Part shown: positions 8,296 through 17,526 of the stretch, in pieces
How the letters are laid out: the number at the start of each line of letters is the position of its first letter
Numbering within the stretch: the first letter of the stretch is position 1
Source: Actinoplanes aureus
GTDB taxonomy: Bacteria; Actinomycetota; Actinomycetes; Mycobacteriales; Micromonosporaceae
Assembly: GCF_015704865.1 (NCBI RefSeq)
Contig: NZ_JADQTO010000022.1
Span: 1-64,000 of the forward strand
DNA length: 64,000 nucleotides
Reading direction: 5' to 3'
The notes under the pieces: generated by a model
Told to the model about the DNA's origin: nothing
The model's database searches: none
What the model saw: only the letters and a program-made list of their open reading frames with translations
Program-made: the position numbers and the translations under genes

Positions 8296-8940
8296 TCACT
8301 TCGACGGCGGTGGGTTGCGTCGGCGGCGGGGCGGTTTGGCCGGCGTCAGCCCGTGCAGGATCTGGGCGACAGCGGCGTCGACGACGGCGGCGGTGCCGGC
8401 CGTGGCGGAGTCGGTGCCGGGGTCCTGCTGCTGGATCCGACGTCCCGCCGCGTCCACCACCGCTTGGACGAGTTCGGCGCGTAGCTCCGCGTCCGGTATG
8501 CCCGCGCGGGTGAGGGCGTCGGCGAGCGGGGTGACGATGACGCCGTGTCCGTCGAGGATGCGCTGGATGTGAGTGGCGGGTAGTGCCTGTACGGCGAGGG
8601 CGCTGACGGCGGCGTGGCGGGGATTGCCCATCATCTCGGCCTGTGTATACACGTATGCGCGGATCTGGGCGGCGAGATCGGGGCCGGCGTCACGGAGGGC
8701 CTCGCGGATGCGTTCCGCGGCGCGGGGAAGTTCGTCCTCGACGATCGCCGTCACCAGCTCTTCGCGGGAGCGGAAGTACTCGTACAACCCCGGCCGGGAC
8801 AGGCCCGTACGGCGGGCCAGCGCGGTCAGGGTCAGGGCTGTCGGTCCCTGCTCGGTGATCAGGTCACGTGCCGCGTCAAGCAGCGCCGCGAGCTGCCGCG
8901 AGCGGTGCTCGGCGACGGTGGGGGCACTGATGCGAGGCAC
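8296..8940 (-). CDS. TetR-family transcriptional regulator
   Basis: This 214-aa regulator has the N-terminal TetR helix-turn-helix at about residues 18-64 (LLDAARDLITEQGPTALTLTALARRTGLSRPGLYEYFRSREELV) and a helical ligand-binding domain. It is transcribed divergently from the MMPL-CtaA-DUF1772 genes, with only 100 bp between the starts. Two operator-like dyads fill that gap, so it very likely represses those genes and itself. The inducing ligand is unknown. The C-terminus is arginine/proline rich. Confidence 0.9.
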   Translation of the reverse strand: MPRISAPTVAEHRSRQLAALLDAARDLITEQGPTALTLTALARRTGLSRPGLYEYFRSREELVTAIVEDELPRAAERIREALRDAGPDLAAQIRAYVYTQAEMMGNPRHAAVSALAVQALPATHIQRILDGHGVIVTPLADALTRAGIPDAELRAELVQAVVDAAGRRIQQQDPGTDSATAGTAAVVDAAVAQILHGLTPAKPPRRRRNPPPSK

Positions 8941-8980
8941 GCCGCCAGTCTAGACAGCACCTGTGATCGCGGTTGTGATT

Positions 8981-8995
8981 CCGACGCCACGTCGG
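8981..8995. promoter_or_regulatory. Operator-like dyad 1 for the divergent TetR regulator
   Basis: CCGAC and GTCGG arms are separated by five bases. The same core recurs 23 bp away at 9001-9021, between the divergent TetR and MMPL starts. Confidence 0.55.
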
Positions 8996-9000
8996 TAACG

Positions 9001-9021
9001 TTCCCGACTTAGCGTCGGGAA
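9001..9021. promoter_or_regulatory. Operator-like dyad 2 for the divergent TetR regulator
   Basis: This is a perfect inverted repeat with TTCCCGAC and GTCGGGAA arms around a 5-base centre. It lies just upstream of the ribosome binding site of the MMPL gene and shares the CCGAC-N5-GTCGG core of dyad 1. Confidence 0.7.
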
Positions 9022-9040
9022 ATTACTCACTGGAGGTGTC

Positions 9041-11308
9041 ATGGCCGGCTCTGCCGTCCGCATGAAGCGCATCGCTGTGGGCGTCGTGACGGGGTGGTTG
9101 CTCCTGGCGGCCATCGCGCCGATGCTGGCACCGGGTGCGGCCGAGGTGCCCGACGACGAGGGCCCGACCGCGGCGCCGGCAACGGCCGAGTCGGTCCGCG
9201 CCGGAGAGTTGCTGGCCCGGGCGTTTCCCGACGCCGCCGGCATCCCGGCGGTCGTGGTACTGCGCAATCCCGGCGGTCTGACCGGCAACGATCTCGCCGA
9301 GGTCCGGCGGATCTCGCACCGGTTGACCGGTGCGAGCCGACCGGCCGGTGTCCGGGCAGTGGTGTCGGTCGCGACCACTCCGGATGCGGCGGACCTGCGA
9401 TCGGCGGACGGCACGACGACGATGATCGTGGCCGGGATCGACCTCGACCCGGCCGACCCGGCCCTCGGCGGCACCGTCGACGCGATCAGGGCGATCGCCG
9501 GCAGCGGCACGGGCAGCCTCGAGATCCGGGTAACCGGACCGGCCGGCGTGGCCCGCGACAGCGTCACCGTCTTCCGCCGAGCCGACACCACACTGTTGAC
9601 CGTCACGATCGGCCTCGTCCTGGCACTGCTGCTCGTCATCTACCGCTCACCTGTGCTCGCCGCCGTACCTCTGGTGGCGGTTGGCGTGGCGATGGCCGTG
9701 ACCAGCGCAATCGGCGCAGCCCTGGCTCGCGCCGGGCTCGTCGGTGTCAGCGAGATGACCGCCTCGATCGGCACTGTCCTGCTGTTCGGCGTGGGGACCG
9801 ACTACTGCCTGTTCCTGATCATGAGGTATCGGGAGCAACTCGCCGAGACCTCGCAGCGGTACGACGCGATGACCGCAGCACTCCGCCGGGTCGGGCCGGC
9901 GATCGTGTTCAGCGCCGGCACGGTCGTCGTCGGCCTGCTCACCCTGCTGACCGCCAGCCTGCCCTCTTACCGGTCACTCGGGCCGTACCTGGCCGTCTCG
10001 GTCGCGGTGATGCTCCTCGTCGCGGTGACGTTCGTCCCGGCGTTGGTGCTGCTCCTGGGCCGGTATGCGTTCTGGCCGCTGAAGACGCACGCCCGTACGG
10101 TGGCGGCCTCCTCACTGTGGGGGCGGGTCGCCGCCATCGTCATCCGCCGCCCGGTGCTCACGGTCGCCGCGTGCCTCGCCGTGCTCGCCGCACTCTCCAC
10201 CGGTCTGGTCGGGTACCGGGAGAACTACGACGCGATCTCGGGGTTCCGTGCCCAGACAGAATCGGCCCGGGGCCAGCAGCTTCTCACCGACGCGTTCCCC
10301 GCCGGTCGGCTCGCCCCGACGTATGTTCTCCTCGACGCCCCGGTCGCCTTGCACGGCCACCTTGATGTGGTGGAGCGGGTCAGCGCCGGCGTCGCGGCCA
10401 TCCCCGGCGTACAACAGGTCACCGGCCCCACCCGTCCCGACGGCACCGCGCCCGACGGCACCGCCGCCGGCCTCACCGCGCTGGCCGGAGGGCCCGGACG
10501 CACGTACCTCTCCCCCGACGGGCACACCGCCCGGATGGACGTGGTCTACACCGACGACCCGTACGAGGCGGCCGCGCTGGACCGTACCGAACGGCTTCGC
10601 CGTTCCGTTCGCGCCACCCTCACCGCCGCCGGCCTCGGCTCCGCCCAGGTGATGGTCGGCGGGGAAAGCGCCGCCGCGCTGGACCGCCGTGCCGCCGCGA
10701 CCCGCGACGCGCCCGTCATCGCGATCCTGCTGCTCGGTCTGATCACGATCCTCATCGTGGCACTGCTGCGCTCCCTGCTGGCGCCGCTGTACCTGGTAGC
10801 CACGATGGTGGCTTCGTTCTTGGCGGCCCTGGGAGCCACTGTGGTCACCGCTGTCGTCCTTGACGGCCAGGCCGGTATCACCGAAGGCGCCGCCCTTTAC
10901 ATCTTCGTATTCCTGGTCGCTCTCGGCGTCGACTACAACATCCTGCTCGCCACCCGAATCCGCGAGGAGACCGCCAGACACGGCACCATCGACGGGTTGC
11001 GTCTCGCCCTCACCCGCACCGGAGGAGTCATCACCTCGGCCGGACTCATCCTCGCCGGCACGTTCGCCGCACTCATGACCCAACCGCTGGACACCCTGTT
11101 CCAATTCGGCTTCGCCCTCGCCTTCGGCATCCTGTTGGACACCTTCCTCGTCCGCGGACTACTCGTACCCGCCATCGTTCGACTCGCCGGTCCGGCCGGC
11201 TGGTGGCCCAGCAGGCTCACGCCCCCGCCACCACAACCCACGGCGACTGACCCCTTCCCTGCCCGCGACAGCGCCGCACCGGCGTCCTCCACGATCACCC
11301 GGCCATGA
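9041..11308 (+). CDS. MMPL-family (RND) transporter
   Basis: This 755-aa membrane protein has the MMPL/RND layout. A first span near the N-terminus is followed by a large external domain, then five to six spans (about residues 185-360), a second external domain, and a final span bundle (about 560-735). Typical motifs are FGVGTDYCLFLIMRYREQL in the first bundle and ALGVDYNILLATRIREE in the second; their aspartates are the usual proton-relay positions. It has a strong ribosome binding site (TGGAGGT). The stop overlaps the ctaA start by four bases. In actinobacteria such proteins export lipids, siderophores or drugs; the cargo here is unknown. Confidence 0.9.
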   Translation: MAGSAVRMKRIAVGVVTGWLLLAAIAPMLAPGAAEVPDDEGPTAAPATAESVRAGELLARAFPDAAGIPAVVVLRNPGGLTGNDLAEVRRISHRLTGASRPAGVRAVVSVATTPDAADLRSADGTTTMIVAGIDLDPADPALGGTVDAIRAIAGSGTGSLEIRVTGPAGVARDSVTVFRRADTTLLTVTIGLVLALLLVIYRSPVLAAVPLVAVGVAMAVTSAIGAALARAGLVGVSEMTASIGTVLLFGVGTDYCLFLIMRYREQLAETSQRYDAMTAALRRVGPAIVFSAGTVVVGLLTLLTASLPSYRSLGPYLAVSVAVMLLVAVTFVPALVLLLGRYAFWPLKTHARTVAASSLWGRVAAIVIRRPVLTVAACLAVLAALSTGLVGYRENYDAISGFRAQTESARGQQLLTDAFPAGRLAPTYVLLDAPVALHGHLDVVERVSAGVAAIPGVQQVTGPTRPDGTAPDGTAAGLTALAGGPGRTYLSPDGHTARMDVVYTDDPYEAAALDRTERLRRSVRATLTAAGLGSAQVMVGGESAAALDRRAAATRDAPVIAILLLGLITILIVALLRSLLAPLYLVATMVASFLAALGATVVTAVVLDGQAGITEGAALYIFVFLVALGVDYNILLATRIREETARHGTIDGLRLALTRTGGVITSAGLILAGTFAALMTQPLDTLFQFGFALAFGILLDTFLVRGLLVPAIVRLAGPAGWWPSRLTPPPPQPTATDPFPARDSAAPASSTITRP

Positions 11309-12276
11309 CCGACCCCATGCCTGGCGTACGCACCCGCGGCAGGCCCCACGAGGCCCGGCCGAGCGAAGGCGTTGCCGGAGCGACGCGTACAGCCGCTGTC
11401 GGGGCGCTGGTGGCGAACACGCTGATCGTGTTGACCGGCGCCCTCGTACGCCTGACCGGCTCCGGGCTGGGATGCCCGACATGGCCCCGATGCACCAGCG
11501 GTTCCTTCGTCGCCACCGCCGAGATGGGAATGCACGGCATCGTCGAATTCGGCAACCGCATGCTCGGCATCGTCGTCGGTCTGGTCACCCTCACCGTCGT
11601 GACGGCACTGCTGCGCGACCGCCACCGGCCCCGCCGGAGCCTCCCGCTGGCAGTCGGCGTGCTGGCCGGAGTCGGCCTGCAGGGCCTGATCGGCGGCCTC
11701 AGCGTTCGCCGGGAACTCGCCCCCGAGATCGTCGCCGGTCACTTCCTGGTCAGCATGGCCCTGATCGCCGCTCTGACCGTGCTGGTCGACATTCTGCGAC
11801 GACCGCACGCCGTGTTCCGCGTTCCGGCCGACCGGCGGGTCCGTCTCGCCGTGGTGGCGCTACCCGTCGGCCTCACGATCGTCATGGTCCTGGGCACCCT
11901 GGTCACCGGCAGCGGCCCACACGCCGGTGACGACACCGCCCGCCGCCTCGGTCTCGACGCCGCCGCACTGACATCGGCACACGCCGTCGCCGTGCTGGTT
12001 CTGATCAGCGTCCAGGTGGCCACACTGGTCGCGCTGCACATCACCGGTGCGGCGCGGCCCGTACGCCGGGCGGCGAGCACGCTCCTGGCCGTGTCGCTCG
12101 CCCAGGGGGTGATCGGCTCCGTTCAGAACGCACTCGCCCTGCCGGTGCCGATGGTGGCCACCCACGTCGTCACCGCCGGGCTCATCGTCATGGCCGCCAC
12201 GCACCTGGTGGCCCAAGCGGTCCGCAGCACGGCGGCCACGTTGGACCGCCGCGACGTACCGGAGGGTTGGACATGA
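11305..12276 (+). CDS. ctaA: CtaA/COX15-like heme A synthase
   Basis: This 323-aa protein has about eight membrane spans in two related halves. Family marks are LTGSGLGCPTWPRC with its cysteine pair, HGIVEFGNRMLGI in the first half, GGLSVRRELAPEIVAGHF, and LVTGSGPHAGD followed by a histidine-bearing span. CtaA oxidises the heme O methyl group to a formyl to make heme A for cytochrome oxidase. It is unusual that this copy is coupled by ATGA overlaps to an MMPL exporter upstream and a DUF1772-like protein downstream, instead of standing with ctaB. It could be an accessory or neofunctionalised paralog. Confidence 0.85.
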   Translation: MTDPMPGVRTRGRPHEARPSEGVAGATRTAAVGALVANTLIVLTGALVRLTGSGLGCPTWPRCTSGSFVATAEMGMHGIVEFGNRMLGIVVGLVTLTVVTALLRDRHRPRRSLPLAVGVLAGVGLQGLIGGLSVRRELAPEIVAGHFLVSMALIAALTVLVDILRRPHAVFRVPADRRVRLAVVALPVGLTIVMVLGTLVTGSGPHAGDDTARRLGLDAAALTSAHAVAVLVLISVQVATLVALHITGAARPVRRAASTLLAVSLAQGVIGSVQNALALPVPMVATHVVTAGLIVMAATHLVAQAVRSTAATLDRRDVPEGWT

Positions 12277-12749
12277 CAACTGAAGCTCTCTTCGTGGCGT
12301 TGGCGACCCTCGCGGTTCTCGGCCATGCCCACTGGTTCTTCGGCAACCTCTACGAGGCCATCGTGCTCGCGCCAGGGTGGAAATCGATGGCGGGCCAACC
12401 AGTACAGCTCGGCGGCGGGTTCCTGGCTCCCGGCAGTCCGGTGCGCTACTACATTCCCACCACCCCGCTCACCGTCCTCGTGACCCTTGCCGCCGGGATC
12501 GCCGGATGGAACGCGCCGCAGGTACCGCATCCACCACTCACCCTGGGCGTCGCGCTCTGCCTCATCAGCGCCGCTGTCACCGTCTACATCGTGACCCGGG
12601 TCAACCTGCGATTGTTCTTCACCGCTGACACGACACCCGAGCGGAAGGCCATCCTGGCGCGCCGCTGGGTAAGGCTGAACCATGTGCGCCTGGCGACCCT
12701 GGGCACCGCCGCCACCCTGCTCGTGTGGACGCTCACTCGGCATTCATGA
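12273..12749 (+). CDS. DUF1772-like (anthrone oxygenase-type) small membrane protein
   Basis: This 158-aa protein has four predicted membrane spans (near residues 5-25, 55-75, 85-105 and 135-155). The layout and loop motifs (GNLYEAIV, RVNLRLFFTADTTPE, RWVRLNHVR) resemble DUF1772/anthrone-oxygenase-like proteins. I chose the ATG at 12273, which overlaps the ctaA stop and has GGAGGG six bases upstream. It is the last gene of the TetR-controlled cassette. The function is unknown; DUF1772 relatives are often small oxygenases or membrane accessory proteins. Confidence 0.7.
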   Translation: MTTEALFVALATLAVLGHAHWFFGNLYEAIVLAPGWKSMAGQPVQLGGGFLAPGSPVRYYIPTTPLTVLVTLAAGIAGWNAPQVPHPPLTLGVALCLISAAVTVYIVTRVNLRLFFTADTTPERKAILARRWVRLNHVRLATLGTAATLLVWTLTRHS

Positions 12750-12840
12750 CCGCTTCCCTGAGGTCGCCTGGCCGCCGCGGGCGGACGGCCTTGTCCGCTC
12801 GTCAAGCCTCGGCGCTGGACACGATGATCCCGGCGTGGCC

Positions 12841-13302
12841 ATGATCGAGGGCATGGCTTGGGAGTTGCGCCCCGCGCGGGCCGCCGACTATGACGAGATA
12901 GTCGCCGTTGTTGACGACTGGTGGGCACGGGCAATCGCCGGCTCGCTGCCGCGGCTCTTCCTCGACCATTTCCACCGCTCCAGCCTGGTCGCACGCGACC
13001 GGACCGGTGTCCTCGCCGGCTTTCTGATCGGTGTGCTCTCGCCGTCGCAACCCGGCCGGGCTTACGTCCACTTCGCCGGTGTCGCGCCCGCCGCCCGCGG
13101 TGCCGGCCTCGGTCGGCGTCTCTACGAGGAGTTCTTCGCACTCGCGCGAGCGGCTGGATGCAATGGGGTAAAGGCGATCACCTCGCCGATGAACGCCGGG
13201 TCGATCGCCTTTCACGACCGCCTGGGGTTCACGGTGACGGGGCCGATCGTGGGTTATGACGGGCCCGGCAGGGACATGATGGTCTTCGACCGGGCCCTGT
13301 GA
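12841..13302 (+). CDS. GNAT-family N-acetyltransferase
   Basis: This 153-aa protein covers a whole GNAT domain. The acetyl-CoA pyrophosphate loop is visible as VAPAARGAGLGRRLYEEFF, followed by the C-terminal NAGSIAFHDRLGFTVTG motif that closes the fold. The start is uncertain: ATG at 12841 or at 12853 (MAWELRPA), neither with a strong ribosome binding site. It is monocistronic. The substrate is unknown. Confidence 0.85.
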   Translation: MIEGMAWELRPARAADYDEIVAVVDDWWARAIAGSLPRLFLDHFHRSSLVARDRTGVLAGFLIGVLSPSQPGRAYVHFAGVAPAARGAGLGRRLYEEFFALARAAGCNGVKAITSPMNAGSIAFHDRLGFTVTGPIVGYDGPGRDMMVFDRAL

Positions 13303-13308
13303 CCGCTG

Positions 13309-13325
13309 CGCGCCGGCCGGGCGCG
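13309..13325 (+). terminator. Possible hairpin terminator between convergent genes
   Basis: A CGCGCC/GGCGCG stem with a 5-base loop lies just after the acetyltransferase stop. It has no T-run, as is common in GC-rich genomes. Confidence 0.35.
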
Positions 13326-13414
13326 TCTAGATCTAGAGCCCATGCCGGTCGGCTACGGTGTTCGCCCCCGCGCGTGCGCCCGGGTCCAGCGGAGACGGGC
13401 GCACGCAGCGGATG

Positions 13415-15520
13415 TCACCTGCCCGCGTGAGCGGGTTCGAGGTCGGGCTTCGCCGCCGGGTGGAGAACGTCGTGATGCTTGAACAGTGCGCTGGGCCACC
13501 ACATCCATCGACCCACGTCCAGGGTCAGCGCGGTGACGAGTACCGAGCGGACGATCAGCGTGTCCAAGAGCACGCCGAACGCGACCGCGAACCCGAGCTC
13601 GGCCGCGAACACCAGCGGCAGCGAGGCCATCGCCGCGAAGGTACCGGCGAGCACCAGGCCCGCTGAGGTGATCACACCCCCGGTGGCGGACAGACCGGTC
13701 AGCGCGCCGGGCCGGGTGCCGTACAGCAATGCTTCTTCCCGCACCCTGGTGACCAGGAATATGTTGTAGTCGATGCCCAGGGCAACCAGGAACACGAACG
13801 CCAGGAGCGGGAAGGAGGCCTCCGCTCCGGCGAAATGGAACACGTGGTTGAACACCAGGCTGCTCACACCGAGGGCTGCTCCGAAGGACAGCACGACCGT
13901 CGCGATGAGCAGCAGGGGTGCGACGATCGCCCGGAGCAGCAGCGCGAGGATGAGGAACACCACGACGAGCACGATGGGGATGATCACCGTGGAGTCCCGG
14001 GTGGCCGCCTGCTGGGTGTCGAGCATGATCGCTGTGGTGCCGCCGACTTGAGCATCCGCGCTCTCGATCTCGTGGACCGCGGTTCTGGCCCGCTCGACGG
14101 TGCGCATCGCGGCAGAGCTGCTGGGAGCGTCCTTGAGCTCACCGAACATGATGGCCTCGGCATCCTTGATCACCGGCGTCGAGACGGCGGCGATTCCCGG
14201 GACGCCGGACAGCGCGATCCTCACCTGCTCTGCCGAGGCAGCGCCGGCCACGACGTAGATGGGGTCGCCCGACCCGGCCGGGAAGTGGCTGGACTGGATC
14301 TCCTCGGCGACGACGCCCTGCGGCTTGTTGGTGAACTGGTCCTTCGCGGACAGCCCGTCGGCTTGGAGACCGACCACTCCGATCGCCATGACGCCGAGAA
14401 TGAGTACGGTGCCGATCCACACGGACCGCGGTCGGCCGGCGACGGCGGTGCCGATCCGGGTCCAGACACCCTCCTTGATCGGCCCGGCTGATCCATACGA
14501 TGGCTTCATCGGCCAGAAGATCCATCGGCCGCAGATGACCAGCAGGGCCGGCATCAAGGTGATCATGGAAAGCAGCCCGACGAGGATGCCGACGGCGCAC
14601 GCCGGCCCGAGCCCTCGGGTGGAGCTGAGGGTGGCAAGCATCAGCAGCATCAGGCTGACCGCGACGGTTGCGGCGCTGGCGATGATCGCGGGACCGGAGC
14701 GGTGCAGGGCCTCGGTCATCGCCTCGTGGCGATCCTCGTGCCGCCGCAGTTCCTCTCGGTACCGCGAGGTGAGCAGCAGTGCGTAGTCGGTGGAGGCGCC
14801 GAACACCAGCACGGTCAGGACGAAACTGGTCTGCGTGTTGACGGTGAGCCCGGCGTTCTTCGCCATCAGATAGATCACCGCTTCCGACGTGACCAGGGCG
14901 CCACCGGCGGTCAGCAGCGGCAGTAGTGGTAACAACGGGCTGCGATAGGTGAACAGCAGGATGACGACCACCACCAGCGCGGTGATCGTTGTCAGGGCGC
15001 CCCCTCCCCCGAAGGCCTTGATCGAGTCGGATGCGTGACCGGCAGGTCCGGTGACGTGGAAACCGAGACCGTGGGCGTTGTGTCGTCCGATTTCGGTCAT
15101 TTCGTCGACGACCTTGCCGATTCCCGCCCAGCCCTCCTTACCTGCGCGAACCTGGACCACGGTTTGAATAGCCTTGCCGTCCTGGGCCTTCAGCGGTCCC
15201 TGCGGCTCCCCCACGACGTCTTCGATGCCTCTGAAGGCTTCGGCGTCAGCCTGGGCCTCAGCCATGTCGGCAAGGGTGACGCCCTCCGGCCGGTCGTAGA
15301 TCACAATCGCGGGCAGGGTGTCGGTGGGGTGGAACTTCTCAGCCCGGTTGACGACCTCGGTCGATTCCGAGTTGCCGGGCAGCCAGGCCGAACTGTCGTT
15401 CTCCTGGACGTCGCCGAGTCTGCCGGCCAAAATCATCGCAGGGATCAGCAGGGCGATCCAGAGGACGACGATGACCCATTTCGTCACCCTGCCACCGGGC
15501 AGGGACGCAATTCTTCGCAT
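13415..15520 (-). CDS. MMPL-family (RND) transporter linked to ECF41 sigma factor
   Basis: This 701-aa exporter has the MMPL layout. It opens with a span (WVIVVLWIALLIPAMILA) and an external domain starting QENDSSAWLPGNSES. The first bundle contains FGASTDYALLLTSRYREELRRHEDRHEAM and the second contains ALGIDYNIFLVTRVREEALLYG. The aspartates in both are the conserved proton-relay residues. The start is the ATG at 15520 with GAGGA upstream. It begins 19 bp after the sigma-factor stop, so it is probably co-transcribed with and controlled by that factor. The cargo is unknown. Confidence 0.9.
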   Translation of the reverse strand: MRRIASLPGGRVTKWVIVVLWIALLIPAMILAGRLGDVQENDSSAWLPGNSESTEVVNRAEKFHPTDTLPAIVIYDRPEGVTLADMAEAQADAEAFRGIEDVVGEPQGPLKAQDGKAIQTVVQVRAGKEGWAGIGKVVDEMTEIGRHNAHGLGFHVTGPAGHASDSIKAFGGGGALTTITALVVVVILLFTYRSPLLPLLPLLTAGGALVTSEAVIYLMAKNAGLTVNTQTSFVLTVLVFGASTDYALLLTSRYREELRRHEDRHEAMTEALHRSGPAIIASAATVAVSLMLLMLATLSSTRGLGPACAVGILVGLLSMITLMPALLVICGRWIFWPMKPSYGSAGPIKEGVWTRIGTAVAGRPRSVWIGTVLILGVMAIGVVGLQADGLSAKDQFTNKPQGVVAEEIQSSHFPAGSGDPIYVVAGAASAEQVRIALSGVPGIAAVSTPVIKDAEAIMFGELKDAPSSSAAMRTVERARTAVHEIESADAQVGGTTAIMLDTQQAATRDSTVIIPIVLVVVFLILALLLRAIVAPLLLIATVVLSFGAALGVSSLVFNHVFHFAGAEASFPLLAFVFLVALGIDYNIFLVTRVREEALLYGTRPGALTGLSATGGVITSAGLVLAGTFAAMASLPLVFAAELGFAVAFGVLLDTLIVRSVLVTALTLDVGRWMWWPSALFKHHDVLHPAAKPDLEPAHAGR

Positions 15521-15539
15521 CTTGAGGATTCCTCGGTGA

Positions 15540-16541
15540 TCAGTCGACGTGAGCGAGTTTGTCGGGATTGGCGACGATGTAGATCCCACCGACCTCGTTG
15601 CCGGCCGCAGTAAGGTCGACCACGATGACGGCGTAGAGGGAGTCGCCGGCGAACAGCAGCGCTGACGGATCGCCGTTGACGCTGCGGTAGACGACACTCA
15701 GACCCTGGTCAGCGCGCCGGGCGGCGAGCTCGGTGAGCAGCCGCGCGACCTTGTCCCGGCCGTGCAACGGCCGCAGGCCCCCACGGGCCGGAGCCCCGCC
15801 TCCGCCGTCACCCCACAGGGTCACCTCCGGCGCCAGGATCTCCAGGAGGGCGTCCAGGTCACCGCCGAGCGCGGCGGCCAAGAACCGTTCGGTCACCTGC
15901 TGGTGGACACGCGGATCGGGCTCGTAGCGGGGGCGCCGGGCGTGAACGTGCTCGCGGGCGCGGTGGGCGAGCTGGCGAATCGCCATGGGGCTGCGGCCCA
16001 GAATCTCCGCGATCTCGGTGTGGGCGTAACCGAACACCTCGTGCAGGACGAACACACCGCGTTCCAGCGGGGTAAGGGTTTCCAGAACCACCAGCAACGC
16101 CATCGACACCGACACGGCACGCACCGCCCCGTCAGCGGCATCATCGGGGATAACGGTGCCGGCAAGAGGGCCGACGAGCGGTTCCGGCAGCCAAGGCCCG
16201 ACGTACGTTTCACGGCGCCGGCTGATGATCGCTTGATGCGCGAGGGCCTTGTTCATCGCAATCCGCACCAGGTACGCGCGAGGGTTGTCGATCCGCTCCG
16301 CACTTGGTGTCCGGTGCCTGGTCGCCCAGGACAGCCATGCTTCTTGCAGTACGTCCTCGGTGTCGGCGACGCTGCCGAGCATGTTGTAGACGATGGAGAA
16401 CAGCAGCTCTCGGTGGGCAGCGAACACGTGCGTCGCGGCTCCTGCCGCCGAGTCGGATCCTGCCTTCCGGTCCGGTGAATCAGGCGGCACAAAGCTTTCT
16501 GTCGTTGCCGTAGGCGTCTCCGGCGGGATGTCGAACATCAT
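15540..16541 (-). CDS. ECF41-family RNA polymerase sigma factor with SnoaL-like C-terminus
   Basis: This is a 333-aa relative of the sigma factor at 1565-2425, with about 38 extra residues at the N-terminus. Region 2 (LLFSIVYNMLGSVADTEDVLQEAWLSW) and region 4 (LTPLERGVFVLHEVFGYAHTEIAEIL) are clear. The ECF41 linker YVGPWLPEPL and terminal NPDKL are present. The DGGGK motif is altered to DGGGG, which may matter because that loop affects activity in this group. Two adjacent ATGs (16541, 16538) follow AGGAGG; I chose the first. It heads a two-gene operon with the MMPL exporter. Confidence 0.9.
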   Translation of the reverse strand: MMFDIPPETPTATTESFVPPDSPDRKAGSDSAAGAATHVFAAHRELLFSIVYNMLGSVADTEDVLQEAWLSWATRHRTPSAERIDNPRAYLVRIAMNKALAHQAIISRRRETYVGPWLPEPLVGPLAGTVIPDDAADGAVRAVSVSMALLVVLETLTPLERGVFVLHEVFGYAHTEIAEILGRSPMAIRQLAHRAREHVHARRPRYEPDPRVHQQVTERFLAAALGGDLDALLEILAPEVTLWGDGGGGAPARGGLRPLHGRDKVARLLTELAARRADQGLSVVYRSVNGDPSALLFAGDSLYAVIVVDLTAAGNEVGGIYIVANPDKLAHVD

Positions 16542-16744
16542 GGGCCCTCCTGTCGCGGTCGCCATCCCAGAGCGCGCCAGGCGCCCGGAGTGTGACATCG
16601 ACTGCGATGGTGTGCTCCGGGTCTCAACGCAGGCCCGCCAAGACCGATCTCACCGGCCGCCGGTCGCCGGGACCTGAGACGACGCATGGCGCCGTCTCAC
16701 AGCACGGCGCCGTCAGACCCCGCGCGAGGCAGGGACAACCGCTG

Positions 16745-17356
16745 TCATTCCGGTCTGCTCCGCTGCGCCAGGCGCCATTCGTCGGCAAGCATGGCGAAAT
16801 CGAGCCTCGTCCTCCACTCACCCTTGAAGATCTCGTTGCGTACGAGCCGGGACTCCTGGCGCATCCCCAGGCGCCGCGCCGTCCGGGCCGAGGCCTCGTT
16901 GCGCTCGTCGACCCGGGCCACGATCCGATGCAACCCGAGCACGTCGAAACCGAGACCGAGCGCCGCACGCACGGCCTCGGTGGCGTACCCGTGCCCCTGG
17001 AAACCGGGATGCAGCGTGTACCCGATCTCGCCACCACGGTGTTCGCGGCTGCGCCAGAAAAGCACCACATCACCGATGAGTTCGCCCGTCGCGGCGAGTT
17101 CGACACCCAGCCTCAGCTCCTGGCCCTCGTCGGTGAGCCAGGTGCCGGCCCAGCGCGAGGCAAGGTGTTGCTCGATGTCGGTGCGGGTCATCGGCTCGAA
17201 CGGCAGGTAACGGCAGACCTCCGCGTCGGCCCGGTAGGTGAGCAGGACGTCGATGTCCCGGTCGGTCAGCGGGCGCAGAGACAGTCGCCGCGTGCGCAAG
17301 GGATAGGCGGGGTGTGACGGTGCCGGCTGTGGTTGATCGACCATATCGATCATCAT
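16745..17356 (-). CDS. GNAT-family acetyltransferase, RimJ/RimL type
   Basis: This 203-aa protein has the RimJ/RimL-like arrangement: LRTRRLSLRPLTDRDIDVLL at the start, GEIGYTLHPGFQGHGYATEAVRAAL as the acetyl-CoA binding loop, and VDERNEASARTARRLGMRQE near the end. Such enzymes acetylate protein N-termini or small amines; the substrate is not evident. Several in-frame ATGs occur at the start (17356, 17353, 17344); the choice is uncertain. It is monocistronic. Confidence 0.85.
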   Translation of the reverse strand: MMIDMVDQPQPAPSHPAYPLRTRRLSLRPLTDRDIDVLLTYRADAEVCRYLPFEPMTRTDIEQHLASRWAGTWLTDEGQELRLGVELAATGELIGDVVLFWRSREHRGGEIGYTLHPGFQGHGYATEAVRAALGLGFDVLGLHRIVARVDERNEASARTARRLGMRQESRLVRNEIFKGEWRTRLDFAMLADEWRLAQRSRPE

Positions 17357-17526
17357 CTCAGTCCGGGGCGTGCACGGGCCGTGGCCCCGCTACGCACCGG
17401 TCTTCTCAGCCTGCCGGGCGGTCTCCCGGTTCCGGCGGCCGCCGCCGCACTCGCCGACGGCCGGGCGACTTCCAAGGTGACGAACGCGACGCTGTAGCGA
17501 TGCGCTGGCCCGCCGGTCGGGCGTGC

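Noticed and set aside
10112..11104. 330-aa open frame opposite the MMPL gene
   Set aside because: Gly/Glu/Asp-rich shadow of a recognised transporter.
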